Shown here piece after piece: positions 10,171 through 22,211 of a DNA stretch of 64,000 bases. Within the stretch, counting starts at the first letter, position 1; every line of letters begins with the position of its first letter. The DNA lies in the NCBI RefSeq assembly GCF_026262575.1, contig NZ_JAPKFL010000014.1:1-64000 (forward strand), given 5' to 3'. The position numbers and the translations under genes were made by a program. The notes beneath the pieces are model-generated. The model had not been told where the DNA came from. It searched no databases and was given only the letters and a program-made list of their open reading frames with translations. The DNA comes from Streptomyces marinisediminis. GTDB lineage: Bacteria > Actinomycetota > Actinomycetes > Streptomycetales > Streptomycetaceae.

Positions 10171-10614
10171 TCACTTCCGCGCGCCCCTGCCGCCCCGGTC
10201 GGCCCTGGCCTCGGCGCACTCGCCGCAGGTGCCGAAGACCTCGACGGTGTGCGCGACGTCGACGAAGCCGTGCTCGCTGGCGACGGCGTCCGCCCACCTC
10301 TCCACGGCCGGGCCCTCCACCTCCACGGCCTTCCCGCAGGACCGGCAGACCAGGTGGTGGTGGTGGTCGTCGGTGCTGCACCGGCGGTAGACGGCCTCGC
10401 CCTCGTCCGTGCGCAGCACGTCGACCTCGCCCGCGTCGGCGAGGGACTGCAAAGTCCGGTACACGGTCGTCAGCCCGACGGAGTCGCCGCGGTGCTTGAG
10501 CATGTCGTGCAGCTCCTGGGCGCTGCGGAACTCCTCGACCTCGCTCAGCGCCGCCGCCACCGCGGCGCGCTGCCGTGTCGAACGCCCACGGACTGGGGGA
10601 CCTGCGGTCGCCAC
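10171..10614 (-). CDS. zur: Zinc uptake regulator, Fur family
   Basis: 147 aa repressor of zinc uptake. Winged helix in the N-terminal half (SAQELHDMLKHRG, LTTVYRTLQSLADAGEV), then the metal-sensing region DDHHHHLVCRSCGKAVEVEG and a C-terminal CGEC, giving the two Cys-x2-Cys pairs of the structural zinc site. The GTG at 10614 is chosen because GGAGG lies 5 nt upstream; a GTG at 10632 is in frame. Location directly after znuABC supports Zur rather than FurA or PerR. It should act on the operator before znuA. Zur also controls zinc-independent ribosomal-protein paralogues in related species (family knowledge). Confidence 0.94.
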   Translation of the reverse strand: MATAGPPVRGRSTRQRAAVAAALSEVEEFRSAQELHDMLKHRGDSVGLTTVYRTLQSLADAGEVDVLRTDEGEAVYRRCSTDDHHHHLVCRSCGKAVEVEGPAVERWADAVASEHGFVDVAHTVEVFGTCGECAEARADRGGRGARK

Positions 10615-10707
10615 CGTTGCCTCCTTCGTCACCCGGTCGGGTGATTCGGCTCGCCTTGGTCGCGCCCAATTGTGCCAGGTGTGACGGGCGTGCCCCGGGT
10701 TGCCGCC

Positions 10708-11586
10708 TCACCCGCCGCGCGCGACCTCCCCCTCCAGCATGCCCGACGGCTCCCGCCGCGCGGCCAGCCGTGCTCTGCGGCGCGCGGCGGCCGGGGTGAA
10801 CGCGGCCAGCACGGCGAACGCGGCGATGGCCAGCAGCACGATCGTCGCGCCCGGGGGCACGTCGGCGTAGAAGGAGACGGCGGTGCCGGACAGCGCCACC
10901 AGCACGCCCAGCGCGACGGAGAGCCCGAGCGTCACCGCGAAACCGCGGGTCACCTGCTGGGCGGCCGCGACCGGGATGACCATGAGCGCGCTGACCAGCA
11001 GCAGCCCCACCACGCGCATCGCCACGGTGACGGTGACGGCGGCGGTGACGGCCAGCAGCAGGTTCAGCAGCCGCACCGGCAGTCCGGTGACACGGGCGAA
11101 CTCCTCGTCCTGGCACACGGCGAACAACTGCCGCCGCAGCCCCAGGCAGACGGCGAGGACCGCACAGGACAGGATCACGATCGCCGTGACGTCCGCGGGC
11201 GAGACGGTGGTGATGGAGCCGAACATGGCCGTCAGCAGGTCCCCCGTGGAGCCGCCGGGGGCCAGGTTGATGATCATGACGCCGCCCGCCATGCCGCCGT
11301 AGAAGAGCATGGCCAGCGCGATGTCGCCGCGCGCCTTGCCGTACCAGCGGACCAGCTCGATGGCGACGGCGCCGGCCGCGGCGACCAGCACCGCCGTCCA
11401 CACCGCGTTCGTGCTGAGCAGGAAACCCAGCGCCACGCCGGTCAGCGCGATGTGCCCGATCCCGTCGCCCATGATCGCCTGGTGGCGCTGGACCAGGTAG
11501 ATGCCCACGGCGGGCGCGGCGACGCCCACGAGCAGCGCGGCCAGCAGGGCGCGCTGCATGAAGGCGTAGTCCAGGAGCTCGGTCAT
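10708..11586 (-). CDS. znuB: Zinc ABC transporter permease
   Basis: 292 aa ABC-3 family integral membrane protein with about 8 hydrophobic segments (ALLAALLVGVAAPAVGIYLV, VWTAVLVAAAGAVAIELV, AIVILSCAVLAVCLGL, LLNLLLAVTAAVTVTVAM and others). It forms the channel for zinc delivered by ZnuA. The ATG at 11586 overlaps the znuC stop by 4 nt (ATGA). The C-terminus is a short basic tail. Same transcription unit as znuA and znuC, expected to be repressed by Zur at high zinc. Confidence 0.94.
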   Translation of the reverse strand: MTELLDYAFMQRALLAALLVGVAAPAVGIYLVQRHQAIMGDGIGHIALTGVALGFLLSTNAVWTAVLVAAAGAVAIELVRWYGKARGDIALAMLFYGGMAGGVMIINLAPGGSTGDLLTAMFGSITTVSPADVTAIVILSCAVLAVCLGLRRQLFAVCQDEEFARVTGLPVRLLNLLLAVTAAVTVTVAMRVVGLLLVSALMVIPVAAAQQVTRGFAVTLGLSVALGVLVALSGTAVSFYADVPPGATIVLLAIAAFAVLAAFTPAAARRRARLAARREPSGMLEGEVARGG

Positions 11587-12458
11587 GCGGGGAACCCCGT
11601 TCCGATGCGGGGCGCCGCCGGTGCCTCGTCGGGGGCGGCGCTGTCGTGCGGGTGGCAGGCCGGGTCGTGCAGCCGCTCGGGGTGCTCGACGCGCTCCACC
11701 CGGCCGTCGCGCAGGACGACGGTGCGGTCGATGAGCCGGGCCAGCGGGCCGAGCTCGTGCAGCACCAGCAGCACCGAGACGCCCTCGGCCACCTGGGCGC
11801 ACAGCGCGTCGGCCAGCACCCGCTGGCTGGCCAGGTCGACGCCGGCCAGCGGCTCGTCCATGATCAGCAGCTCGGGCTCCCCGGCCAGCGCGCGGGCGAT
11901 GAGCACCCGCTGGTGCTGGCCGCCGGAGAGCGCGCCGACGGAGTCGCGGGCCCGCTCGGCCATGCCCACGGCCGCCAGCGCCCGGGTGACGGCGTCCCGG
12001 TCCGCGCGGCCCAGCGGACGCAGCCCGCGCCGGGCGAGCCGCCCGGAGGACACCACCTCGCGGACGGTCGCCGGGACGCCGGCGGCCGCGGTGGAGCGCT
12101 GCGGCACGTACCCCAGGCGCCGCCAGGCGCGGAAGCGGCGCAGCGGCGTGCCGAAGAGCTCCAGCGCGCCGCCGGTCAGCGGCACCTGGCCGACGGCCGC
12201 GCGCACCGTGGTGGACTTCCCGGAGCCGTTCGCACCGAGCAGGGCGACCACCTCGCCGCGTCCCACGGTCAGGTCGATGCCGCGCAGAACGGGCCGGGAG
12301 CCGAGCGCGGCGTGCGCGCCGCGCAGGGCGACGACGGGATCGGCCGCCGATCGCCCCCTGGCCACCCCGGTCCCCTCGTTTCTCTCGGTCCCCTTGGGCT
12401 CCATGGGCTCCTTCACGGGCCCTCCTCCACGGCTCGGGCCGTCGGCCGGGGCGCTCAC
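11583..12458 (-). CDS. znuC: Zinc ABC transporter ATPase
   Basis: 291 aa. Walker A GANGSGKST (about residue 75), Q-loop in LGYVPQR, signature LSGGQHQRVLIARAL, Walker B LLIMDEPLAGVD and switch histidine in LVLHELG. The ~40 N-terminal residues before the ABC fold and a His/Pro tail (HDPACHPHDS) are longer than usual; the tail histidines could touch metal, which is inference. GTG start overlaps the znuA stop by 4 nt (GTGA), and its own stop overlaps znuB, so the three subunits are translationally coupled. Confidence 0.94.
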   Translation of the reverse strand: MSAPADGPSRGGGPVKEPMEPKGTERNEGTGVARGRSAADPVVALRGAHAALGSRPVLRGIDLTVGRGEVVALLGANGSGKSTTVRAAVGQVPLTGGALELFGTPLRRFRAWRRLGYVPQRSTAAAGVPATVREVVSSGRLARRGLRPLGRADRDAVTRALAAVGMAERARDSVGALSGGQHQRVLIARALAGEPELLIMDEPLAGVDLASQRVLADALCAQVAEGVSVLLVLHELGPLARLIDRTVVLRDGRVERVEHPERLHDPACHPHDSAAPDEAPAAPRIGTGFPA

Positions 12459-13582
12459 GCGGCGCCCAGCGCCTTCCGCAGTGCTTCCAGGTTCGCGCGC
12501 ATGACCTCGAAGTAGTCGTCCCCGCGCGAGCCGTCGGTGATGCCCTCCACCGGGTCCAGGACGTCGGTGCGCAGGCCGAGGTCGGTGGCGAGGGACCGCG
12601 CGGTGCGGTCGCTGGCGATCGTCTCGAAGAAGACGGTGGTCACGCCGTCCTCCTCCGCGACGGCGTGCAGCTCCTTCAGCCGCGCGCCGCTCGGGTCGGA
12701 CTCCGGGCTGAGGCCGGCGATGGCCTCCTCGTGCAGCCCGTAGCGGGCGGCGAGGTGGCCGAAGGCGGCGTGGGTGGTGATGAAGGTGTCGGTGTCGGTG
12801 TTGCGCAGGCCGTCGGCGAACTCGGTGTCCAGCCGCTCCAGCTCGCCCACCAGGTCCTCGGCGTTCTTGCGGTAGTCGGCCGCGTGGTCGGGGTCGGCCT
12901 CGGCGAGCGCCTCCCCGACGCCCTCGGCGACGGCGGCGTACTGCACCGGGTCGAGCCAGATGTGCGGGTCCTGGCCCCCGTGGTCGTGGTCGTGGTCGTG
13001 GCCCGACTCCTCGGCGGTGGGCTCCCCGGTCGGCTCCTCCCCGGCGGGCTCGTCGCCGTGGCCGTGCTCGTGCTCGTGCTCGCCGCCGCCGTGCTCGCCG
13101 CCGTCGCCGTCCTCGTGCTCGCCGCCGCCGTGCTCGTCGCCGTGCTCGTCACCGCCGTCCCCGTCGCCGTGGGGCGCGGTGCCGCCCTCCGCGCCGGCGG
13201 CCTCCTCCGCGAGCGCGCCCGCCTCCACCACCTGCCGCGCGTCGGACTGCCCGACCGCCTCGTCCACGGCGGGCTGCATGCCCTCCAGGTAGACGACGAC
13301 CCCGGCCTCGGTCAGCTCGGCGGTCTGCCGGGGGCTGAGCTCCAGGTCGTGCGGTTCGACGCCGGGCCCGGTCAGCGTGGTGACCGCCACGTGCTCCCCG
13401 CCGACCCGCTCGGCCACGAACTCCATCGGGTAGAAGGACGCCACGACGTTCAGCTTGCCGCCCTCGGTGGTACCCGTGTCGCCGCTTCCGCAGGCGGACA
13501 GGGTGAGCAGGGACAGCGCGGACGCTCCGGCGAGGGCGGAGCCGGCTATGAGGGGGCGGCGGCGAGCGTTCATGACACTCAT
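12455..13582 (-). CDS. znuA: Zinc-binding lipoprotein
   Basis: 375 aa extracytoplasmic solute-binding protein that captures zinc for ZnuBC. Signal peptide with lipobox LTLSAC (lipid anchor Cys at 31), cluster A-I fold opening NVVASFYPMEFVAERV, metal ligands in EPHDLELSP, HIWLDP, THAAFGHLAARYG and a distal DPVEG. Between the first two ligands is an unusually long His/Asp/Glu/Gly-rich loop (about residues 135-205) with runs such as GHDHDHDHGG. The ATG at 13582 has no clear ribosome-binding site; an ATG at 13573 is also in frame. A Zur-like box lies 13 bp upstream and a second weaker match overlaps the start. Confidence 0.95.
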   Translation of the reverse strand: MSVMNARRRPLIAGSALAGASALSLLTLSACGSGDTGTTEGGKLNVVASFYPMEFVAERVGGEHVAVTTLTGPGVEPHDLELSPRQTAELTEAGVVVYLEGMQPAVDEAVGQSDARQVVEAGALAEEAAGAEGGTAPHGDGDGGDEHGDEHGGGEHEDGDGGEHGGGEHEHEHGHGDEPAGEEPTGEPTAEESGHDHDHDHGGQDPHIWLDPVQYAAVAEGVGEALAEADPDHAADYRKNAEDLVGELERLDTEFADGLRNTDTDTFITTHAAFGHLAARYGLHEEAIAGLSPESDPSGARLKELHAVAEEDGVTTVFFETIASDRTARSLATDLGLRTDVLDPVEGITDGSRGDDYFEVMRANLEALRKALGAA

Positions 13583-13609
13583 TTTCAGACGTAATGGAAA
13601 CCGTTGTCA
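13573..13609 (-). promoter_or_regulatory. Zur operator, possibly double
   Basis: TGGAAACCGTTGTCA at 13595-13609 is a 7-1-7 imperfect inverted repeat (5 of 7 pairs) that fits the actinobacterial Zur pattern TGxxAA-x-x-TTxTCA. A second 15-bp match, TGACACTCATTTTCA at 13573-13587 (also 5 of 7 pairs), overlaps both candidate znuA start codons. The pair sits between znuA and the divergent glyS, within reach of both. Confidence 0.7.
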
Positions 13610-13750
13610 AATTCGAACAGCCGCACGCACCGAACCCGCCGCCGGCCGGGGCCCGGCCCCCTCCGGTGCCCCCGCACCGATTTGATCCCAGGCACGCTCC
13701 CGCCGGTAATCTGAGGTATTCCGTCGTCGTTTCGTAACGAAGAGAGCACC

Positions 13751-15133
13751 GTGGCCGCCGACAAGATCGACACCATCGTCAGCCTCAGCAAGCGCCGTGG
13801 CTTCGTCTACCCCTGCAGCGAGATCTACGGCGGTCAGCGAGCCGCCTGGGACTACGGCCCGCTGGGGGTGGAGCTGAAGGAGAACATCAAGCGCCAGTGG
13901 TGGCGAGCGATGGTCACCTCGCGGGAGGACGTCGTCGGCATCGACTCCTCGGTGATCCTGGCCACCGAGGTGTGGCAGGCATCCGGCCACGTCGCCACCT
14001 TCACCGACCCGCTGACCGAGTGCACCTCCTGCCACAAGCGCTTTCGCGCCGACCACCTGGAGGAAGCGTACGAGGCCAAGCACGGGCGGCCCCCGGCCGA
14101 GGGCCTGGCCGAAGTCAACTGCCCCAACTGCGGCAACAAGGGCACCTTCACCGAGCCCAAGCAGTTCTCCGGCCTGCTCTCCACCCACCTGGGTCCGACC
14201 ACGGACTCCGGCGCGGTGGCCTACCTGCGCCCGGAGACGGCGCAGGGCATCTTCACCAACTTCAGCCAGGTGCAGCAGACCTCGCGCAAGAAGCCGCCGT
14301 TCGGCATCGCGCAGATGGGCAAGTCGTTCCGGAACGAGATCACCCCGGGCAACTTCATCTTCCGCACCCGCGAGTTCGAGCAGATGGAGATGGAGTTCTT
14401 CGTCAAGCCCGGCGAGGACGAGCAGTGGCACGAGTACTGGATGGAGCAGCGCTGGAACTGGTACCGGGGGCTGGGGCTCTCCGAGGCCAACATGCGCTGG
14501 TACGAGCACCCGGGCGAGAAGCTCTCCCACTACTCCAAGCGCACCGCTGACATCGAGTACCGGTTCAGCTTCGGCGGCTCGGAGTGGGGCGAGCTGGAGG
14601 GCGTGGCCAACCGCACGGACTTCGACCTCGGCGCCCACGCCAAGGCCTCCGGCCAGGACCTGTCCTACTTCGACCAGGAGGCGGGCGAGCGCTGGACGCC
14701 GTACGTCATCGAGCCGGCGGCCGGCGTGGGGCGCACGATGCTCGCCTTCATGCTGGACGCCTACGTCGAGGACGAGGCGCCCAACGCCAAGGGCAAGCTG
14801 GAGAAGCGCACCGTGATGCGCCTCGACCCGCGGCTGGCGCCGGTCAAGGTCGCCGTCCTGCCGCTGTCCCGCAACGAGCGGCTCTCGCCGAAGGCGCGCG
14901 GCCTGGCTCAGACGCTGCGCGGCCACTGGAACATCGAGTTCGACGACGCCGGGGCGATCGGCCGCCGCTACCGCCGCCAGGACGAGATCGGCACGCCGTT
15001 CTGCGTCACCGTCGACTTCGACACGCTCGACGACAACGCGGTGACGGTGCGCGAGCGCGACACGATGAAGCAGGAGCGCGTCTCCCTGGACCAGGTGGAG
15101 TCCTACCTCGCCGGCCGCCTCATCGGCTGCTGA
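13751..15133 (+). CDS. glyS: Glycyl-tRNA synthetase
   Basis: 460 aa class II synthetase of the dimeric (eukaryote-like) type found in actinobacteria; charges tRNA-Gly. Seen: N-terminal [14 protein letters not shown], zinc knuckle cysteines CTSCHKRF and CPNCGNKG (about residues 94-135), motif 2 region [21 protein letters not shown], motif 3 [10 protein letters not shown], and a C-terminal anticodon-binding domain ([10 protein letters not shown], ending LAGRLIGC). GTG start with GAGAG 5 nt upstream. It is divergent from znuA, and the shared region carries the Zur-like sites, so local zinc control is possible but not shown. Confidence 0.97.
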   Translation: MAADKIDTIVSLSKRRGFVYPCSEIYGGQRAAWDYGPLGVELKENIKRQWWRAMVTSREDVVGIDSSVILATEVWQASGHVATFTDPLTECTSCHKRFRADHLEEAYEAKHGRPPAEGLAEVNCPNCGNKGTFTEPKQFSGLLSTHLGPTTDSGAVAYLRPETAQGIFTNFSQVQQTSRKKPPFGIAQMGKSFRNEITPGNFIFRTREFEQMEMEFFVKPGEDEQWHEYWMEQRWNWYRGLGLSEANMRWYEHPGEKLSHYSKRTADIEYRFSFGGSEWGELEGVANRTDFDLGAHAKASGQDLSYFDQEAGERWTPYVIEPAAGVGRTMLAFMLDAYVEDEAPNAKGKLEKRTVMRLDPRLAPVKVAVLPLSRNERLSPKARGLAQTLRGHWNIEFDDAGAIGRRYRRQDEIGTPFCVTVDFDTLDDNAVTVRERDTMKQERVSLDQVESYLAGRLIGC

Positions 15134-15155
15134 CCCGCTCCGGCCACCCGGCTCC

Positions 15156-15194
15156 CGGGCCCCGGTTCCCCCGCGCGGGCGGAGCCGGGGCCCG
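15156..15194. terminator. Hairpin between convergent glyS and uppS
   Basis: CGGGCCCCGGTTCC pairs with GGAGCCGGGGCCCG (14 pairs, one G-U) around an 11-nt loop, 22 bp past the glyS stop. It is symmetric and should serve both converging transcripts. Confidence 0.65.
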
Positions 15195-15241
15195 TCCGCC
15201 TCCCGGCGCCGCCGCCCGCCTCCCGGGCCCGCGGGCGCCGG

Positions 15242-16072
15242 TCAACGCTGCCGGGGGGCCGTCTCGCGCGGTGCCAGCTCGTTGGGGATCGCGCCGCCGA
15301 AGCGCCGGTCGCGCTTGGCGTACTCCACGCACGCGCGCCACAGGTCGCGCCGGTCGAAGTCGGGCCACAGCACGTCCTGGAAGACCATCTCGGCGTAGGC
15401 GCTCTGCCAGATGAGGTAGTTGGACGTGCGCTGCTCGCCCGAGGGCCGCACGAACAGGTCGACGTCCGGCATGTCGCGGTAGTACAGGTACTTGGCGAAC
15501 GTCTTCTCGTTGACCTTCCCCGGGTCCAGGCGCCCGTCGGCCACGTCGCGGGCGATGGCCTGCGCGGCGTCGGCGATCTCCGCGCGGCCGCCGTAGTTGA
15601 CGCAGAAGTACAGCGTCATCGCCGTGTTGTCCCGCGTCTGCTCCTGGGCGATCTGGAGCTCCTGGACGACCGACTTCCACAGCTTGGGCATGCGTCCCAC
15701 CCAGCGGATGCGGATGCCCATGGCGTCCATCTCGTCCCGGCGCCGCCGGATGACGTCCCGGTTGAAGTTCATCAGGAAGCGCACCTCCTCCGGGGAGCGC
15801 TTCCAGTTCTCCGTCGAGAAGGCGTAGAGGGAGAGGTTCTTCACCCCGATCTCCAGGCAGCCGCGCAGGACGTCGAGGACGACGCCCTCCCCCATGCGGT
15901 GCCCCTCGGTGCGGGGCAGGCCGCGCTCCTTGGCCCAGCGGCCGTTGCCGTCCATCACCACGGCCACGTGGTTCGGCACCACACTGGCGGGCAGTTCCGG
16001 CGGGCGGGCCCCGGAGGGGTGCGGGGCGGGGGCGGCGTAGCCGCGGGAGGCGTGGGGCTGCCGGGACAGCAT
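15242..16072 (-). CDS. uppS: Isoprenyl transferase (undecaprenyl diphosphate synthase)
   Basis: 276 aa cis-prenyltransferase that condenses IPP to make the polyprenyl carrier for peptidoglycan and wall glycans. Catalytic Asp in [12 protein letters not shown] (about residue 41), [10 protein letters not shown], and [15 protein letters not shown] near residue 210 complete the family signature. The ~30 residues before the core are Pro/Ala-rich. The ATG at 16072 has GGAG 6 nt upstream; the GTG at 16093 has none. It lies 47 bp after recO on the same strand and is probably cotranscribed. Confidence 0.95.
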   Translation of the reverse strand: MLSRQPHASRGYAAPAPHPSGARPPELPASVVPNHVAVVMDGNGRWAKERGLPRTEGHRMGEGVVLDVLRGCLEIGVKNLSLYAFSTENWKRSPEEVRFLMNFNRDVIRRRRDEMDAMGIRIRWVGRMPKLWKSVVQELQIAQEQTRDNTAMTLYFCVNYGGRAEIADAAQAIARDVADGRLDPGKVNEKTFAKYLYYRDMPDVDLFVRPSGEQRTSNYLIWQSAYAEMVFQDVLWPDFDRRDLWRACVEYAKRDRRFGGAIPNELAPRETAPRQR

Positions 16073-16119
16073 GTTCAACTCCAGATAGGTCACCAGGAAA
16101 CAGGGCCGAGGTTATCGGC

Positions 16120-19046
<2,927 letters not shown>

Positions 19047-19219
19047 GGCGGTCGGCGCCGTCGGCCCGGCGGCGCCCACCGGCCTGAACCGGACGGGCAC
19101 GTTCCGGACAGGTTCCCCGTTTTGTCCGGTACGAAGGCTGACGCGGACTGGTCCGTGTGGTTAACATCACGTCCCACGGAAGCGGCAGCGGCAAGGGTGC
19201 CGAGTCACGGAGGTGCGGT

Positions 19220-19927
19220 GTGGGCGGAGCGCGCGCGAGGAGCAGGGCGAACGGGGTGCGCGCGGGCCTGCGGACGGGCGTCCGCGTCGCCTGGACCACC
19301 GTGGCGGACGGCGAGTTCTTCTGCCCCGCGTGCGGCGGGGACCGCAACTACGAGCGCCGCACCGGCCGCCGCCGGCTGGAGCTGCTGGGCGTGCCGCTGG
19401 CCCGCGGCGGCGCCACCGCGCCGGTGCTGGCCTGCGCCTCCTGCACGACGCACTTCGGCCCCGAGGTGCTGGACCAGCCCACCAGCACCCGGCTGGCCGC
19501 GCTGCTGCGCGACGGCGTGGAGGGCGTGGCCCTGGCGGTGCTGGCCGTGGGCGGCGCCGACCACCCGGCGGCCTGCCGCGCGGCGGTGGAGTCCGTGCAC
19601 GCCGCCGGCTACCCGCAGTGCAGCGGCGAGGAGTTGGCGGCGCGGGCCGCCACCCTGCGGTCCCACGCGGGGGCGGCGCTCGGCGGCGGGCCGCAGGAGA
19701 CGCGGCTGGGGGTCGAGATCGCCCTGCACGCCGCGCTCGGGCCGCTGGTCCCGCACCTGGCCGCCCCCGGCCGCGCCGGCCTGCTGCTCCAGGGGGCCCG
19801 GATCGCGCTCGCCGACGGCCCGTACCTGCCCGCCGAGCGGGCCGTGCTGGACTCGCTGGGCAGCGCGCTGGAGCTGACCACCGAGGAGACGCGGGCCGTC
19901 CTCGTCACGGCGCCGGAGCGGAGCTGA
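19220..19927 (+). CDS. TerB-family protein with zinc ribbon
   Basis: 235 aa. The GTG at 19220 is set by GGAGGT 5 nt upstream. An N-terminal zinc ribbon (FFCPACGGDRNY ... LACASCTTHFG, about residues 33-80) precedes an all-helical TerB-like domain. TerB domains appear in tellurite-resistance operons and in diverse envelope/stress proteins; a role here cannot be assigned. It follows leuA after about 170 bp and converges with era, the two stop codons being only 4 bp apart with no hairpin between. Confidence 0.8.
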   Translation: MGGARARSRANGVRAGLRTGVRVAWTTVADGEFFCPACGGDRNYERRTGRRRLELLGVPLARGGATAPVLACASCTTHFGPEVLDQPTSTRLAALLRDGVEGVALAVLAVGGADHPAACRAAVESVHAAGYPQCSGEELAARAATLRSHAGAALGGGPQETRLGVEIALHAALGPLVPHLAAPGRAGLLLQGARIALADGPYLPAERAVLDSLGSALELTTEETRAVLVTAPERS

Positions 19928-19931
19928 CGGG

Positions 19932-20864
19932 TCAGAAACCCAGGCGGCGGAGCTGCTTGGGGTCGCGCTGCCAGTCCTTGGCGACCTTCACGTGCAGGTC
20001 GAGGAAGACGGGCGTGCCCAGCAGCGCCTCGATGTGGCGCCGCGAGCGGGTGCCGACCTCCTTCAGCCGCTTGCCGCCGGGGCCGATGACGATGCCCTTC
20101 TGGCTCGGCCGCTCGATGTAGACGTTGGCGTGGATGTCCAGCAGCGGCCGGTCGGCGGGGCGGTCCTCGCGCGGCAGCATCTCCTCGACCACGACGGCGA
20201 TGGAGTGCGGCAGTTCGTCCCGCACGCCCTCCAGCGCCGCCTCGCGGATCAGCTCGGCGACCATCACCTGCTCCGGCTCGTCGGTGAGGTCCCCGTCCGG
20301 GTAGAGCGGCGGGCTCTCGGGCAGCATCGGCGCCAGCAGGTCCGCCAGCAGCGTGACCTGCGTGCCGTCCTTCGCCGAGACGGGCACGATCTCCGCCCAC
20401 TCGATGCCCAGCTCCCGGCCGAGGCGCTCCACGGCGAGCAGTTGCTCGGCCAGCGTCCTGGAGTCCACCAGGTCCGTCTTGGTGACGACGGCCACCTTCG
20501 GGGTGCGCTTGAGCTGTGCGAGCTCGGCGGCGATGAAGCGGTCGCCCGGGCCCGTGCGCTCGTCGGCGGGCAGGCAGAACCCGATGACGTCCACCTCGGC
20601 CCAGGTGGTGCGCACCACGTCGTTCAGCCGCTCACCCAGCAGCGTGCGCGGCTTGTGCAGGCCCGGGGTGTCGACGAGCACGAGCTGCGCGTCGGGGCGG
20701 TGGACGATGCCGCGCACGGTGTGGCGCGTGGTCTGCGGCCGGTTCGAGGTGATCGCGACCTTCGTGCCCACGAGTGCGTTGGTCAGGGTGGACTTACCGG
20801 CGTTCGGACGGCCGACGAAGCAGGCGAAGCCGGCCCGGTGCGGCGCGGGAGAAGGGTCGCTCAT
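19932..20864 (-). CDS. era: GTPase Era
   Basis: 310 aa ribosome-assembly GTPase that binds the 3' end of 16S rRNA. G1 GRPNAGKST (about residue 18), G2 region PQTTRHTVRG, G3 DTPGLHKP, G4 TKTD (about 128), G5 SAK, and the C-terminal KH domain with VIGPGGKRLKEVGTRSRR. Full family length. It is the usual end point of the phoH-ybeY-corC cluster, but here it is separated from that cluster by a Ppx/GppA gene and a heme oxygenase relic. Confidence 0.97.
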   Translation of the reverse strand: MSDPSPAPHRAGFACFVGRPNAGKSTLTNALVGTKVAITSNRPQTTRHTVRGIVHRPDAQLVLVDTPGLHKPRTLLGERLNDVVRTTWAEVDVIGFCLPADERTGPGDRFIAAELAQLKRTPKVAVVTKTDLVDSRTLAEQLLAVERLGRELGIEWAEIVPVSAKDGTQVTLLADLLAPMLPESPPLYPDGDLTDEPEQVMVAELIREAALEGVRDELPHSIAVVVEEMLPREDRPADRPLLDIHANVYIERPSQKGIVIGPGGKRLKEVGTRSRRHIEALLGTPVFLDLHVKVAKDWQRDPKQLRRLGF

Positions 20865-21021
20865 GCCCCCATTCTCCCTGATCCCCCACCCGCTCCGAGC
20901 CGCACGCCCCCGACCGCCACCGCGCGGCCCACGCGGGCCGCACCGGGTGCGGCGCGGGCGGCCGGGCGGTCGCCCCGCCGCCCGGGGGGCGGCCGTCGCG
21001 GGGAGGCGGCCGCGCGGCGGC

Positions 21022-22020
21022 TCAGGCGGCCCTCGCGTGGGGCGGGAGGACGGGGGTGGGGGTGAGGAGGCCGGGGGCGGCGTGGGGTGCGGCGGCGGCC
21101 GGCCGGGTGTTCAGGTGGTGGAGCAGGGCTCCTTCGCGCAGGGCCCAGGGGCAGATGTGCACCTCGTCGATGCCCGCCAGTTTCATCACGGTGTGGGCGA
21201 CGATCGCGCCGGCGGCCGACTGCCTGGCCCGCGCGGCGGAGATGCCGGGCCAGGTGGCGCGCTCGGCGGCGGGGGCCGCGGCCAGCCGCTTGGCGGCCTT
21301 CTTCACGTCCCGGCGGGCCAGGCGGCGGGGCACCAGCGGCCCCTTGCGGGCGGGCGGCGCCCCGCACAACCGGGCGAGCTGCTGGAAGGTGCGGGAGGTC
21401 GCCACCGCGGTGGACGGCGCCTCGGTGCGCAGGTGCCGGCAGACCTCGTCCATGGCCTCGCGCACGTGGTGGCGCAGGGCCCGCACCGCCTGGGGCGACG
21501 GCGGGTCGTCGTGGCCGAAGAACTCGCGGGTCAGGCGGCCGGCGCCCATCGGGAGGGAGGCGGCGAACCGCGCCGACTCGCCCGTCCCGCAGGCCACTTC
21601 GAAGGAACCGCCGCCCACGTCCAGGACGGCCATCGGACCGGCTCTGTGGCCCATCCAGCGGCGGGCCGCCAGGAGGGTCAGCTCGGCCTCCCGCCGGCCG
21701 GGCAGCACCTCCATCGTGACGCCGGTCCGCCGGCGCACCGCGGTGAGGACCTCGTCCCGGTTGGGTGCGTCGCGGACCACGGCGGTGGCGTAGACGAGGA
21801 GTTCCTCGGCACCGGCGCGCTCGGCCTTCGCCACGGCCGTCTCCACCGCCCGTGCCATGCGGTCCACGCACGCCCGGTCCAGCCTGCCGCCGGGGCCGAG
21901 CCGCTCCGCCAGCCGAAGCCGCTCCTTCGCCCGCAGCACCGGCTCCAGGTCGCCGTCCGCGCCGTCGACGACCAGCAGGTGCGCCGTGTTCGACCCCACG
22001 TCGAGTACACCCAGTTTCAT
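21022..22020 (-). CDS. Ppx/GppA phosphatase family protein
   Basis: 332 aa member of the exopolyphosphatase / pppGpp phosphatase family (ASKHA fold). The phosphate-binding motif 1 is LGVLDVGSNTAHLLVVDG at the N-terminus, the second is AVLDVGGGSFEVACG (about residue 133), and an AxxREGALL motif (WALREGALLHH) lies near the end. Actinobacteria carry two such proteins, one with mainly exopolyphosphatase activity; which one this is cannot be told. ATG at 22020 with weak GAGA upstream; ~47 residues of open frame before it do not resemble the family. The C-terminal ~25 residues are Ala/Pro-rich. Confidence 0.92.
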   Translation of the reverse strand: MKLGVLDVGSNTAHLLVVDGADGDLEPVLRAKERLRLAERLGPGGRLDRACVDRMARAVETAVAKAERAGAEELLVYATAVVRDAPNRDEVLTAVRRRTGVTMEVLPGRREAELTLLAARRWMGHRAGPMAVLDVGGGSFEVACGTGESARFAASLPMGAGRLTREFFGHDDPPSPQAVRALRHHVREAMDEVCRHLRTEAPSTAVATSRTFQQLARLCGAPPARKGPLVPRRLARRDVKKAAKRLAAAPAAERATWPGISAARARQSAAGAIVAHTVMKLAGIDEVHICPWALREGALLHHLNTRPAAAAPHAAPGLLTPTPVLPPHARAA

Positions 22021-22211
22021 GCCGTCTCTGTGCCCCGTTCCACGCGCGTCACACACCGCGGACCGGATTCCGGACGCGTCAGGGGCCCGGCGAACCGCGG
22101 GCGAGGGCGCCTCGGGCGCCGCAGTGCCGGGCCGGGGGGCCGGGCACGTTCCCGACAGCACGTCGGCAACACGTGGACTCGGGTGGGCCTGGGCCGCAGG
22201 ATCGGGAGCGG

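Noticed and set aside
22021..22211. Possible N-terminal half of heme oxygenase in another frame
   Set aside because: I looked in all three plus frames; none shows the proximal-histidine helix.
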